From Endobacterium cereale (GTDB lineage: Bacteria > Pseudomonadota > Alphaproteobacteria > Rhizobiales > Rhizobiaceae): 64,000 nt of DNA. Shown piece after piece: positions 17,860-26,592 of this stretch (the stretch's first letter is position 1; each line of letters opens with the position of its first letter). The translations under genes and the position numbers were made by a program. Below the pieces are notes generated by a model. It saw nothing but the letters and a program-made list of their open reading frames with translations, did no database searches and was not told the origin of the DNA. The stretch lies in the NCBI RefSeq assembly GCF_009617585.1, contig NZ_WIXI01000051.1:248001-312000 (forward strand). Reading direction: 5' to 3'.

Positions 17860-18531
17860 TCAGGGCGCCTTGCCGGATGCGGCGATGTTGTCGAGCATGA
17901 TCTGCGCGCGCTGGGCGACATTGCGCGGCGCGTCTGCAGCATTGGTGATCTGCGTGAACCAGTCCTTGGACTGCTTCATGTTGTCGGCCTTATAGGCGGC
18001 AAGGCCCAGCGCCTCGCGCGCGGAAAAGCGCAGCGCATGGCCATCGCTCGTCAGCACTTCGGCTTCAGCGGCAACCTGATCATAACTGGCGGTATCCACC
18101 AGCAGGAAGGCAGCACGAAGCTTGGCAACATCACGAACCAGTGCCGGGACTGCATTGTCCTTGGAAATGGCCTGGAAACTGGCGATGGCGGCGGGCTTGC
18201 CACCTTTTTCGGCCTGCAGGGCAGCAGTACGCAACTTGGCCAGAACCGGATAGGAACCGGTGCCATCCTTTTCAATTTCGGCAAAAGCGGCAAGCGCCTC
18301 ATCCGTCTTATTTTCGCCCGCCAGCGCCAGTGCCGCGATGAAGCGGTCGCCGGAGGCCGAAGCGTTGTTGGAATGCCAGTATTCGTAACCGCGATGACCG
18401 GCGACACCAACGACGAGCAGAACCGCCGCGCCGATGAAGATACGGCCAAAACGCTTCCACGCCTTGTTCATCTGCTCCGAGCGCAGTTCGTCGTTCACTT
18501 CGCGAATGAAGGTGTCGTCGTTATTTGCCAT
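17860..18531 (-). CDS. membrane-anchored TPR-like protein (YfgM type)
   Basis: A 223-residue protein with a short cytoplasmic N-terminus, one transmembrane helix (IFIGAAVLLVVGVAGHRGYEYW) and a periplasmic TPR_21-type domain of helical repeats. The N-terminal pattern MANNDDTFIREVNDELRSEQ is common in alphaproteobacterial members. In E. coli the homologue YfgM interacts with the SecYEG translocon and is encoded with bamB upstream of der; here bamB is absent but the link to der is kept. GGAGA precedes the start. Confidence 0.88.
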   Translation of the reverse strand: MANNDDTFIREVNDELRSEQMNKAWKRFGRIFIGAAVLLVVGVAGHRGYEYWHSNNASASGDRFIAALALAGENKTDEALAAFAEIEKDGTGSYPVLAKLRTAALQAEKGGKPAAIASFQAISKDNAVPALVRDVAKLRAAFLLVDTASYDQVAAEAEVLTSDGHALRFSAREALGLAAYKADNMKQSKDWFTQITNAADAPRNVAQRAQIMLDNIAASGKAP

Positions 18532-18761
18532 GCCAGTCTCCGGCCGCGCGGCCTCTGAATGCGGAAAGACCGCCTTCTAGCGTATTTTACCGCTCATGTA
18601 AGGCCCTTCGTGCAATTCACGAAAGCTTGTTAACGCCCAACGTGCAGGATGAGGCCGAGACGCAGCCTAAATTTTGTCATCACGCACAAAGCTTCGCCGC
18701 AATCTCGACGCAGAAGCGTTGGCAACAATTCATATCCGAAAATGATTTTCGACAGGTTTTT

Positions 18762-19802
18762 ATGTCCAGCGTATCGTCACTGCTCGCCCGCACCCTGCTT
18801 GCCGCCCTGCCCGCCGCATGTCTCGCAACCACGGCCGTCGCGGAAGAAAAGCCGAAGCAGCTGGTGCTGATTTCCTTTGATGGCGCCGGCGATAACGACC
18901 TGTGGCAGCGCAGCCGGGACATTGCGAAACGCGGCAACGCCCACTTCACCTATTTTCTGTCCTGCACTTTGGTCATCGACCGCGCCTCGGCAAAAACCTA
19001 TCAGGGCCCGGGTCAGAAACCCGGCCGCTCGAATATCGGGTTTGCCCAGACCAAGGAAGAAGCCCGCATCCGCCTCGGTCATGTCTGGCAGGCGAAGCTG
19101 GAAGGCAACGAGATTGCCAGCCATACCTGCGGCCATTTCGATGGCGGCGAATGGACGATGCAGCAGTGGATGCAGGAACTGACGACGTTTCGTAACGTAT
19201 TGTCCAACGCCTGGGCCGCCAATGATGCGGCAGAACAGGAGCCGGCCGGCTGGCAGGATTTTGTCAAAACCGGCATCCGGGGCTTTCGCGCACCCTATCT
19301 CAGCCAAAGCCCGGAGCTGATGAAAGCCGAACGTCAGTCCGGTTTTGTCTATGACGCCAGCCCCGTGACGAGAGGCCCGGAAGTGCCGAAGGAAAAGGAC
19401 GAGGTTTTCCGTTTCGGCCTGCCGACCATTCCGGAAGGGCCGAACCAGCGACAGATCATCGCCATGGACTACAACCTGTTCATCCGCCACTCGGCCGGCA
19501 TCGAAAACCCCAGCCGCTCGGCGGAATTCGAGGAACGCGCCTATTCCGCCTTCAGGGCCGCCTTCGACAAGCAATATGACGGTGAACGCATTCCATTGCA
19601 GATCGGCCTCCATTTCGTCGAGATGAATGCCGGGGCCTATTGGCGGGCGATGGAACGGCTGGTGACCGAAGTCTGCGGCAAACAGGATGTCGCCTGCGTT
19701 ACCCATTCAGAGGCGATGGCGATGCTGTCGGAGCCGGCCACGACCACCTCTGCCAACCTGCGGCCAACGCTTCCCGTCTCGGCGCCATCATCGGGCCTTT
19801 AA
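18762..19802 (+). CDS. polysaccharide deacetylase family protein, secreted
   Basis: A NodB-homology (CE4) protein of about 346 residues with a signal peptide (SSLLARTLLAALPAACLATTAVA). The motif-1 equivalent is LISFDGAGDND, the metal-binding motif-2 equivalent is IASHTCGHFDG (H-x3-H), and the motif-3 Arg is in GIRGFRAPYL. These support a metal-dependent deacetylase acting on a polysaccharide in the periplasm, although the first motif is variant: FDGAGDND instead of the usual TFDDG. ATG 18762 follows ACAGG; the frame extends upstream to 18525 overlapping the TPR gene without support. Confidence 0.85.
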   Translation: MSSVSSLLARTLLAALPAACLATTAVAEEKPKQLVLISFDGAGDNDLWQRSRDIAKRGNAHFTYFLSCTLVIDRASAKTYQGPGQKPGRSNIGFAQTKEEARIRLGHVWQAKLEGNEIASHTCGHFDGGEWTMQQWMQELTTFRNVLSNAWAANDAAEQEPAGWQDFVKTGIRGFRAPYLSQSPELMKAERQSGFVYDASPVTRGPEVPKEKDEVFRFGLPTIPEGPNQRQIIAMDYNLFIRHSAGIENPSRSAEFEERAYSAFRAAFDKQYDGERIPLQIGLHFVEMNAGAYWRAMERLVTEVCGKQDVACVTHSEAMAMLSEPATTTSANLRPTLPVSAPSSGL

Positions 19803-19856
19803 CCACGCACGGCGATAGCGTTTTCCAACGCGGTCCTGCCGGAATATGACAGTGCC

Positions 19857-20210
19857 ATGACACGAACGATCCTGAAAATTTTGCCATGGTCGGCGCTGGC
19901 CTTCGTGGTTTTTGCCACGGTCTCGCCGATTGAGATGCGGCCGCATGATCTTCTGCCGGTCAATGTCGACCGCGCCGGCGCGTTTGCGGTGATGGCCTTC
20001 CTGTTCGTGCTCGCCTATCCGCGTCACTGGAAGCTTTGCGCCCTGCTGCTTCTGATGGGGGCTGGAGCGATCGAGCTTCTGCAATTTCTGTCCCCCAGCC
20101 GCCACGCAAATGCCGATGATGCACTAATCAAGGCAGGCGGTGCTGCAGTCGGCTGCGTGATGGGCTGGGGTCTCAACCGCTTTCGCGGACGGCCGGCGGC
20201 GCTCTCTTAA
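19857..20210 (+). CDS. VanZ-like membrane protein
   Basis: A 117-residue membrane protein with three to four hydrophobic segments. The features of the VanZ-like family are present: FATVSPIEMRP near the N-terminus, AFAVMAFLFVLAYPR in the middle and the C-terminal AIELLQFLSPSRHANADDALIKAGGAAVGCVMGW. VanZ gives low-level teicoplanin resistance in Gram-positives; the role of the small rhizobial relatives is unknown. Followed by a strong terminator. Confidence 0.8.
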   Translation: MTRTILKILPWSALAFVVFATVSPIEMRPHDLLPVNVDRAGAFAVMAFLFVLAYPRHWKLCALLLLMGAGAIELLQFLSPSRHANADDALIKAGGAAVGCVMGWGLNRFRGRPAALS

Positions 20211-20237
20211 ATTCTCTTTGCCAATCACAAAACAAAA

Positions 20238-20278
20238 CCGCGTCGGATTTTCATCCGACGCGGCCAGGATGTTTTTTT
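20238..20278. terminator. rho-independent terminator shared by vanZ-like gene and bacA
   Basis: A 10-bp stem (CCGCGTCGGA/TCCGACGCGG) with loop TTTTCA, followed on the plus strand by seven T at 20272-20278 and preceded by an A-rich tract that gives a T-rich tail on the minus strand. It can end both converging transcripts. Confidence 0.85.
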
Positions 20279-20283
20279 GGCGA

Positions 20284-21558
20284 TCAGGTCGGCTTATTCG
20301 CCGCTATCTCGCCGCCTTCAGCCTCGCGTTCGAGATAGTTCTGGTCGATCACCGGTAGAGGTTCATCATCGATCGCTGCCTCGAATGCCTTCAAACGTTT
20401 GTAGATCGACATCAACTCGACGATCGTGGTCCACGAATTGATGAGGTACTGGAATGAACCACGGACCTGATCGAAGACGTTGCTGATCTGGGTGAAGATG
20501 CCAAGCGTTACCTTGCCCGCTGCAATCGATGGGATCAACACGACGAGACTGTAGATGTTGTCTGCCTGCAGGTAGAAAATGCGCGCGATGTTGAAATACA
20601 GGTAGTGGAAATACAGGCGGAAATAATTCTTCCGGACATTCGCGAAAAGTTCGGCCATGGTCGCCGGCTGGGCGCGATCCTCATGATCTTCACCATAAAC
20701 GAGCTCTTTCCGGTAGGCCGCTTCGACGCGCTGGTTGCGGAACTCCAGGCCAGGCAGCTTTATGCCCACCAGTGCCAAAAACCCGGTACCAAACAGCGAC
20801 CATACGACCGCGGCCCATACAAGCGCGTGCGGGATCGCGCCGATGATCGGAAGTTCCGAGATTGTTTCGGAGAACGTAAAAAGAACCGGCAAAAAGGCAA
20901 TAAGCGTCATGATCGATCGCACGAACCCGACACCCAAACCTTCAACCGTCGTCGAGAAGCGCATCGTGTCTTCCTGAACACGCTGCGATGCCCCTTCGAT
21001 GTGGCGTAGCTTGGTCCAATTGGCCATGTAGAATTCGTTCATCGCCGTACGCCAACGGAAGATGTAGTGGCTGACAAAAAACAGATTAAGGACACCAACG
21101 GTCACTGCGAGAAAAAGGATACCCGCAACCCCGACCAAGCCAAGATACAGCTGTTCTGCTGTAACTGGGGCCGTTTTGGCCAACGCTTGCTGAATGAGAT
21201 CGTAATACGGCCCGTACCAGGCATTCAGCGCAACGCTGACCTGAACTGAAAAATAGGTCGTGAAGATGATCAGGGCACTGCCGAGAACAGACCAGTTCTG
21301 CCAGCGGTGCGGCGCCAGCTTGAACCAGACAGCGGCGAATATGGCAGTTGCGGCGATGTAGTAAACATAGAACCAAAGAAAAGGTGTCGACCAGAACAGT
21401 GAAATTCCGATCGGCGGCGCATCGCCCTGCGGTGGGGCCAGTCCGATCAAAGCACCAAGCTGAGAGCCTCCGGCATACCAGGAGACGATGACAATCATCG
21501 CCCAGATGAATGCCGAGCTAAAGAACATTTTCGGTCGGGGGAAAAACGAGTGGAACAC
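20284..21558 (-). CDS. bacA: peptide/antibiotic transporter BacA (SbmA family)
   Basis: A 424-residue inner-membrane protein closely similar along its length to E. coli SbmA and Sinorhizobium BacA, proton-driven importers of antimicrobial peptides. Shared stretches include FFVSHYIFRWRTAMNEFYMA, RHIEGASQRVQEDTMRF, GIKLPGLEFRNQRVEAAYRK and QYLINSWTTIVELMSIYKRL. In legume symbionts BacA is required for survival of plant defensin-like peptides and affects very-long-chain fatty acid modification of lipid A. The start is GTG 21558. It ends at a shared terminator and has no operon partner. Confidence 0.95.
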   Translation of the reverse strand: MFHSFFPRPKMFFSSAFIWAMIVIVSWYAGGSQLGALIGLAPPQGDAPPIGISLFWSTPFLWFYVYYIAATAIFAAVWFKLAPHRWQNWSVLGSALIIFTTYFSVQVSVALNAWYGPYYDLIQQALAKTAPVTAEQLYLGLVGVAGILFLAVTVGVLNLFFVSHYIFRWRTAMNEFYMANWTKLRHIEGASQRVQEDTMRFSTTVEGLGVGFVRSIMTLIAFLPVLFTFSETISELPIIGAIPHALVWAAVVWSLFGTGFLALVGIKLPGLEFRNQRVEAAYRKELVYGEDHEDRAQPATMAELFANVRKNYFRLYFHYLYFNIARIFYLQADNIYSLVVLIPSIAAGKVTLGIFTQISNVFDQVRGSFQYLINSWTTIVELMSIYKRLKAFEAAIDDEPLPVIDQNYLEREAEGGEIAANKPT

Positions 21559-21686
21559 GGAGCGGCAGCTTTCCTGAGTTCGAATCTAACAAAGGTCGGG
21601 GCGACCTTTAAGCGCGAAACTAAGGCAAGTCCAAGGGAGCGGCAATGGCTCTTAGCCTTTGTTACCTATTTGTAACCGTGGGTGTT

Positions 21687-22856
21687 TTAGCTGCGTTCCC
21701 GCACCAACGGCAAAGACAGTGCGATGGCCGCGACCAGCACGCCTGCAGCCAGCAGCGAAGGCGCGGTAAAGCTGCCCGTGCGTTCAGCCACGAAACCGGC
21801 CACCAGCGGCCCGACGATCTGGCCGACACCGAAAGCGGCTGTGAGCACGGCGATGGCGCGACGCGGGCTTTGCGGCGCAAAACGACGACCAAGCTGCAGG
21901 CCGAAGGCGGTGATCGCCATGAAGGTGGCACCAAGCATGAAGCCACCCACCAGCGTACCCAAAGTGACCGGCAGTTCAACCGAGGCGACGACACCGGCGA
22001 GCAGAACGATCATCGCGGCCAGATAGGTGCCGCCAAGACCAATACGGCGCACCACCGGGTTCCATGCAAACAGTGAGACCGCTGCCGTGCAGCCGGCAAC
22101 GAACCACACGAGAAACTCCACCATCGGCCCGGTATTGCCCATACGCGCGATGGCAACGAGGAAGGTGGCGGTGATGACATAACCGAAACCGTAAAGCCCG
22201 TAGGACAACGCCGTCAGCAACAGTGGCAAACGCCAGACCAGCGGCGGCTCGGCCGCGCTTTTGGCGTCACCCTGCGGTTTTGGCAGAAGAATCTGGACGA
22301 AGGCGAAGATGGCAAGAACGACAGCGGCCGAGGCAAACCAGTCGAGTTGCCAGCCATGCGCGGCATCGCCCGCCATCGCATTGATGCCGAGCACCAGAAG
22401 CGAGGACAGCGCAATGCCGATACCGACACCACCAAAATGCAGCATGCCGATCGTCGGGCGCCCTGCGGCATGCATCATCACGATCGATGTGGTGAACAGC
22501 ATGGCAAGCGCGCTCGCGGCTCCCGCGAGAAAACGGATGACGGTGAAAGCCGTAACCGACGTCGTCAGCCCCATGGCGGCCAAAAGCACGGCGCTGGCCA
22601 GAAGTCCGGCAAGCGCCACCTTACGCTCCCGCCCCGCCGCCCAGCCATAGGCGGAAGCGATGGCACCGAGCAGATAACCTGCAAAATTGCCGGCCGCGAC
22701 CGTCCCGGCATCGGCGGCAGACAATGGGATGCCGGCAATCATGCCCGGCAGGATCGGCGTATAGACAAAACGGCCGAACCCCATGGCACCGGCCATGGCG
22801 GCAGCACCGGCAAGACCAATCCAGAGCGATGATGAGGGAGACGAAGAAGAGGACAT
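21687..22856 (-). CDS. MFS transporter, YbfB/YjiJ family
   Basis: A major-facilitator protein of about 389 residues with twelve predicted transmembrane helices. The N-terminus LAGAAAMAGAMGFGRFVYTPILPGM is the signature of the YbfB/YjiJ group, and GGVGIGIALSSLLVLG follows in the middle. Substrates of this group are uncharacterised; many are thought to be exporters. ATG 22856 is used although its ribosome-binding site is weak; a TTG at 22898 would begin inside the palindrome described next and is unlikely. It is monocistronic and probably regulated through that palindrome. Confidence 0.88.
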   Translation of the reverse strand: MSSSSSPSSSLWIGLAGAAAMAGAMGFGRFVYTPILPGMIAGIPLSAADAGTVAAGNFAGYLLGAIASAYGWAAGRERKVALAGLLASAVLLAAMGLTTSVTAFTVIRFLAGAASALAMLFTTSIVMMHAAGRPTIGMLHFGGVGIGIALSSLLVLGINAMAGDAAHGWQLDWFASAAVVLAIFAFVQILLPKPQGDAKSAAEPPLVWRLPLLLTALSYGLYGFGYVITATFLVAIARMGNTGPMVEFLVWFVAGCTAAVSLFAWNPVVRRIGLGGTYLAAMIVLLAGVVASVELPVTLGTLVGGFMLGATFMAITAFGLQLGRRFAPQSPRRAIAVLTAAFGVGQIVGPLVAGFVAERTGSFTAPSLLAAGVLVAAIALSLPLVRERS

Positions 22857-22898
22857 AAACGGCTTATCGCACCGGGCATTTCGCCTGACAAACCACAA

Positions 22899-22921
22899 AT
22901 TCTGATCGCTACGATCAGAAT
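22899..22921 (-). promoter_or_regulatory. perfect palindromic operator upstream of the YbfB-type MFS gene
   Basis: ATTCTGATCG, a 3-nt spacer and CGATCAGAAT form a perfect 10+10 dyad centred 54 nt upstream of the MFS start. The size and symmetry suit a dimeric helix-turn-helix repressor or activator (for example of the MarR, TetR or LysR type). No such regulator is adjacent, so the regulator must be unlinked. Confidence 0.6.
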
Positions 22922-22953
22922 GCCGGGATGAGAAGATTGCGATCGACAGGCTT

Positions 22954-22978
22954 GAGGCGCCGTCATTGACAGCGCCTC
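22954..22978 (-). terminator. weak stem-loop after map
   Basis: A 7-bp GC-rich stem (GAGGCGC/GCGCCTC) with an 11-nt loop, ten bases past the map stop and without a T-run. It is a possible weak terminator separating map from the MFS gene. Confidence 0.35.
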
Positions 22979-22987
22979 GTCAAAGTA

Positions 22988-23743
22988 TCAGTCCGGCAAG
23001 GTCAGGATGATCGGGCCGTTTCGGGTGACGACGATCGTGTGTTCGTATTGCACGGTCGGCGCGCGTGGATCGCTGTAGAGTGTCCAGGGATCGCCATTGC
23101 CACCGTCTTCCGCCCAGGTACCGCCGAGCGACAGGAAAGGCTCGATGGTGAACACCAGCCCCTCTTCCATGAACCGGGTTTCATCCGGATCCGGCCAGGT
23201 GGAAATTTCCTTCGGCTCCTCGTGCAGCGAGTGGCCGACACCGTGGCTGGCAAGGTTGGAAATCAGCGTATAGCGGTTCTTGGCGGCAAATGCGCCAATG
23301 GCATTGCCGATGCCGGCGATCGGCTTGCCGGTCTTCACCTGCTGCAACCCGGTCCACAGCGCACGACGACCGTCGCGGCACAGTTTTTCGATCTGCTTGC
23401 TGACCGGCGGCACGGCAAAGGACGAACCGGTATCGCCGAAAAATCCGTCCTTGACGGCGGAGACATCGATATTGACGAGATCGCCTGCCTCAATGCGACG
23501 GTCGCCGGGTATGCCGTGCGCCACTTCCTCATTGACGCTAATGCAGGTCGCGCCCGGAAATTCGTAGCAGAATTCCGGCGCAGACTGCGCGCCATTGTCT
23601 TCCAGTACCTTGCGGCCGATGAGATCGAGTTCGCGGGTGGTGATGCCCGGCTCGAGCGCCTTTGCCATGGTTTCGACGGCCACGGCGCAGAGACGCCCAA
23701 TGTCCTTGAGCTTTTGCAGCTCTTCTTCGGTGGAAATCACCAT
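22988..23743 (-). CDS. map: type I methionine aminopeptidase
   Basis: A 251-residue enzyme that removes the initiator methionine from nascent proteins. The five metal ligands are visible in order: Asp in LVNIDVSAV, Asp in FFGDTG, His in SHGVGHSLHEEP, Glu in VFTIEPF and Glu in VQYEHTIVV. There is no N-terminal zinc-finger or long extension, so this is the short bacterial type Ia form. It lies 53 nt downstream of a flavin-dependent oxidoreductase gene on the same strand. Rhizobial genomes can carry more than one map; whether this is the main copy cannot be decided here. Confidence 0.95.
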   Translation of the reverse strand: MVISTEEELQKLKDIGRLCAVAVETMAKALEPGITTRELDLIGRKVLEDNGAQSAPEFCYEFPGATCISVNEEVAHGIPGDRRIEAGDLVNIDVSAVKDGFFGDTGSSFAVPPVSKQIEKLCRDGRRALWTGLQQVKTGKPIAGIGNAIGAFAAKNRYTLISNLASHGVGHSLHEEPKEISTWPDPDETRFMEEGLVFTIEPFLSLGGTWAEDGGNGDPWTLYSDPRAPTVQYEHTIVVTRNGPIILTLPD

Positions 23744-23796
23744 ACTTGCGTTCTTCCTATCATCGCATCTGCCGGGCTTCCCCCAAAGCCGGCTTT

Positions 23797-24858
23797 TCAG
23801 GCAGCCGGTTTCGCGCCATCGGACGATCCGGTCAATTCCTTTCTGACGAGCGGCGCGACTTTCGTACCGTAAAGTTCGATGCCGCGCATGATCTGGGCAT
23901 GCGGCATCAGCCCGATCGCCATCTGCAGCAAGAAACGATCATTCTTGAACAGCCGGTGTGCCGCCACGATCTTTTCGGCCACCACTTCCGGATCACCAAG
24001 GAAGAGATTGCCCTGCGGGCCGCGCGCCGCATCGAAATGCGCCCGGTTTGTCGGTCCCCAGCCGCGTTCGCGACCTATGCGATTCATCACCTCAGCCTGC
24101 GGGCCGTAAAACTGGTCGGCAGCCGCTTCCGTCGTATCGGCGATAAAGCCATGGACATTGATACTGGTTTTCAGCGTCGACGGATCCTGTCCCGCGCGGC
24201 GGGCAGCCTCGCGGTAGAGATCGAACATCGGCGCAAACCGGCGATATTCACCGCCGATAATGGCGATGGCGAGCGGCAGGCCCATCGCGCCGGCCCGCGC
24301 CACCGATTCTGGCGTGCCGCCAACGGCGATCCAGATCGGCAGCCTGTCCTGCAACGGACGCGGATAAACACCGCGGGCATTAATCGGCGAACGCAGTTTT
24401 CCTTCGTTCCAACTCAGGACTTCCTGATCACGAATGGCGAGAAGCAGATCGAGCTTTTCGGAAAACAGCTGGTCGTAATCGCCGAGATCATATCCGAACA
24501 GCGGGAAGGACTCGATGAAGGAGCCGCGCCCCGCCATGATTTCCGCCCGGCCATCGGATAAGAGATCGACTGTCGAAAACTGTTGAAACACACGCACCGG
24601 CTCGTCGGACGAGAGAACCGACACGGCGCTGGTCAGCCGGATGTTTTTGGTGCGCACGGCGGCTGCGGCCAGCACGGTCGACGGGGACGAAGCCGCGTAA
24701 TCGACACGGTGATGTTCGCCGAGACCAAACACGTCCAGACCGACCTGATCGGCCAGTTCGATTTCCTCGAGCAGGTCCTTCAGGCGCCGATGTGCTTCCG
24801 CACCCTTGTTGGCTGCATTCGGATCCACATCCGCAAAAGTATAAAGGCCGAGTTCCAT
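23797..24858 (-). CDS. LLM class flavin-dependent oxidoreductase
   Basis: A luciferase-like monooxygenase-fold protein of about 353 residues, expected to use FMNH2 or F420-type flavin. The start MELGLYTFADVDPN is followed by GLDVFGLGEHHRVDYAASSP, the conserved substrate/flavin-pocket region, and later RAEIMAGRGSFIESFPLFGY and LPIWIAVGGTPESVARAG, typical of the family. ATG 24858 gives the usual family length; the open frame continues to 25116 but the added residues look non-coding. The substrate is unknown. Confidence 0.88.
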   Translation of the reverse strand: MELGLYTFADVDPNAANKGAEAHRRLKDLLEEIELADQVGLDVFGLGEHHRVDYAASSPSTVLAAAAVRTKNIRLTSAVSVLSSDEPVRVFQQFSTVDLLSDGRAEIMAGRGSFIESFPLFGYDLGDYDQLFSEKLDLLLAIRDQEVLSWNEGKLRSPINARGVYPRPLQDRLPIWIAVGGTPESVARAGAMGLPLAIAIIGGEYRRFAPMFDLYREAARRAGQDPSTLKTSINVHGFIADTTEAAADQFYGPQAEVMNRIGRERGWGPTNRAHFDAARGPQGNLFLGDPEVVAEKIVAAHRLFKNDRFLLQMAIGLMPHAQIMRGIELYGTKVAPLVRKELTGSSDGAKPAA

Positions 24859-25160
24859 GTGCTCAAAAAATCCGTTGCTGTTTGCCCTCACATAGATATC
24901 GGCGGCGGCCGGCTCAAATGTGAAACTTTCGAACGCATCCTTCGAAGTTTTCGATGGGCAAAACGATTCCGATTTCAGAAGGTTGCGGCGATAAGCGGAT
25001 TCATCATGCAAGAACCTCACCTCGGCGTGCTGTCTCCCAAAGATCACACAAACACCGCGAAATCCCATAAAAATATACTGGCCCGATGAAATAAAACGAT
25101 CGGCTCCTATAACCACCGGACAAGGAATAAATCCGAATTGGTTCTAGGGAGTTACTTCGC
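24859..25160. other. intergenic region between divergent genes
   Basis: About 300 nt between the oxidoreductase (minus) and a secreted-protein gene (plus). It must carry both promoters. I see no palindrome or known box; the right part is A/T-rich (AATAAATCCGAATTGG) and ends with GGGAG ahead of the plus-strand gene. Confidence 0.5.
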
Positions 25161-25610
25161 ATGCTGAGAGCCTCCGCCATTGTTCTGGCGCTTCTTCTTC
25201 CCACCACCGCCTTTGCCGAGGAACGCACCGTCACCATCAAGGGAGGCCAGGTCAGCACCGAAGTGGGCCTGACCGTTCAGGTCAAATCGATCAAACTCGG
25301 TGAGGATGCCACCACCGTGCGCCTGCTCGCCAGCTTCGACAGCCAGGCGACCAATTTCATCAACATGAACGACGAGCAAAATGCCTACCTCGCCTGGGGT
25401 GATGCACCTGAGCAGCGTCTGCACATGCGCATGATCGGTGAAAACAAGTGGATGCGGGTGGCAAACGGCCAGACGATGGAAGGCGATCTCGTGTTTCCCG
25501 GCGCCGTGCCGGACGATACGGAAAAGCTGACGCTGGTGTTCAATCCGGGTCAGGACGGTGATGACACTAACGCCCCCGGCGTCACGGTACCGCTGGACAT
25601 CAAGCCCTGA
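25161..25610 (+). CDS. secreted protein of unknown function in OmpA cluster
   Basis: A 149-residue exported protein with signal peptide MLRASAIVLALLLPTTAFA. The mature domain looks like an all-beta fold (TVTIKGGQVSTEVGLTVQV, TTVRLLASFDSQATNF, KLTLVFNPGQDGD) and has no cysteines. I do not know the family. It precedes the OmpA-family gene with a one-base TGATG overlap, so the two are translationally coupled and probably work together in the envelope. Confidence 0.8.
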   Translation: MLRASAIVLALLLPTTAFAEERTVTIKGGQVSTEVGLTVQVKSIKLGEDATTVRLLASFDSQATNFINMNDEQNAYLAWGDAPEQRLHMRMIGENKWMRVANGQTMEGDLVFPGAVPDDTEKLTLVFNPGQDGDDTNAPGVTVPLDIKP

Positions 25611-26260
25611 TGCCGGCGCGTTTCGTTACGATTGCCACGGCCGGTGCGCTGCTGCTGCCGGTTTCGGCTCTGGCCTATACCGTCACCTCAGGCGCACCTG
25701 CTGTCGGCGAAGCGCCATCGCGTTTCGAGCAAGCCGATTTTCCGGCTTCCCGTTTCGAACCACGCCAGAAGGAAAGCACTGCAGCAACAACCAGCGGCGG
25801 TTCGTCCTTCGCGCTGAAAAACATGGATGACGTCACCCGGCTGAAAACCGAGGCCATGCTGTCGGCGCTTGGCGCAAGACAGGAAGGCAATCGCATCATC
25901 GTTGCCCTGCCCGCCGATGTGCTGTTCGACTTCGACAAGTCGAACATCCGGCCGGATGCCCGCGCCGTGCTCGGGCAATTGTCCGGCATCCTGCTGGCGA
26001 TGCCGAAATCACCTGTGGGCATTACCGGCCACACCGATGCCAAGGGCAGCGACGATTATAACCAGCGCCTTTCGGAGCAGCGTGCCACCTCGGTGCGCAA
26101 ATGGCTGGCCCAACTGGGTGTCGCCGATCGCCGCATGACCACGTCCGGCAAGGGCGAAGCCGAACCGGTTGTTCCCAACCAGAATGCAGATGGCAGCGAC
26201 GATCCCGGCGGCCGCCAGAAGAACCGGCGTGTTGAATTTGCCATTGGAACAGGAGACTGA
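25610..26260 (+). CDS. OmpA family outer-membrane/periplasmic protein
   Basis: A 216-residue protein with a signal peptide (ATAGALLLPVSALA) and a C-terminal OmpA peptidoglycan-binding domain (residues 95-210). The domain contains VLFDFDKSNIRPDA, GHTDAKGSDDYNQRLSEQRA and the C-terminal RQKNRRVEFAI; the Asp and Arg that bind diaminopimelate are in place. There is no N-terminal beta barrel, so it is probably a soluble or surface-anchored cell-wall binder. It overlaps the preceding gene by one base and is followed by a zinc-ribbon gene after 1 nt. Confidence 0.92.
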   Translation: MPARFVTIATAGALLLPVSALAYTVTSGAPAVGEAPSRFEQADFPASRFEPRQKESTAATTSGGSSFALKNMDDVTRLKTEAMLSALGARQEGNRIIVALPADVLFDFDKSNIRPDARAVLGQLSGILLAMPKSPVGITGHTDAKGSDDYNQRLSEQRATSVRKWLAQLGVADRRMTTSGKGEAEPVVPNQNADGSDDPGGRQKNRRVEFAIGTGD

Positions 26261-26261
26261 C

Positions 26262-26492
26262 ATGGCTCTCACCACCTGCCCCGATTGCGCCGGCCAGGTC
26301 TCGGACAAGGCGATCGCCTGCCCGGCCTGCGGTTACCCGATGATGCAGACCAAGGGCAAAAGCGCCTGGCCGGGTATGCTCGGCGGCGTCGCCGGCACCT
26401 ATATCTCGGCTCAGGCCGTGGTCTCGATCGTGCTCGGCAGCGTCATGATGTTTGCTTTTGCGGCAATCATGATCGCCGCCATCGTTAGCTGA
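26262..26492 (+). CDS. small zinc-ribbon membrane protein
   Basis: A 76-residue protein. The N-terminal zinc ribbon uses the pairs TCPDCAGQ and ACPACGYP (CxxC...CxxC), and two hydrophobic stretches near the C-terminus (AQAVVSIVLGSVMMFAFAAIMIAAIV) form a membrane hairpin or one long helix. AGGAG lies 6 nt before ATG 26262. It is the third gene of the cluster with the secreted protein and the OmpA protein. Function unknown. Confidence 0.85.
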   Translation: MALTTCPDCAGQVSDKAIACPACGYPMMQTKGKSAWPGMLGGVAGTYISAQAVVSIVLGSVMMFAFAAIMIAAIVS

Positions 26493-26504
26493 TACAAACG
26501 AATG

Positions 26505-26526
26505 GCGGGCGTTTCCCCACGCCCGC
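26505..26526 (+). terminator. stem-loop after the OmpA cluster
   Basis: GCGGGCGT and ACGCCCGC form an 8-bp stem with loop TTCCCC, 13 nt after the zinc-ribbon stop. No T-run follows, so this is a modest terminator candidate. Confidence 0.45.
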
Positions 26527-26592
26527 GCCTTCAAAATCGCTGAATCGATATCGCAGGCTACTGTCGTAATCGCCTGAAAAATCTCTAAAAAA

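Noticed and set aside
16437..17900. 487-codon open frame opposite der
   Set aside because: Antisense shadow of der, caused by high G+C at third codon positions.
21578..21586. GTTCGAATC, resembling a tRNA T-loop
   Set aside because: No acceptor stem, anticodon arm or D-loop can be built around it on either strand.
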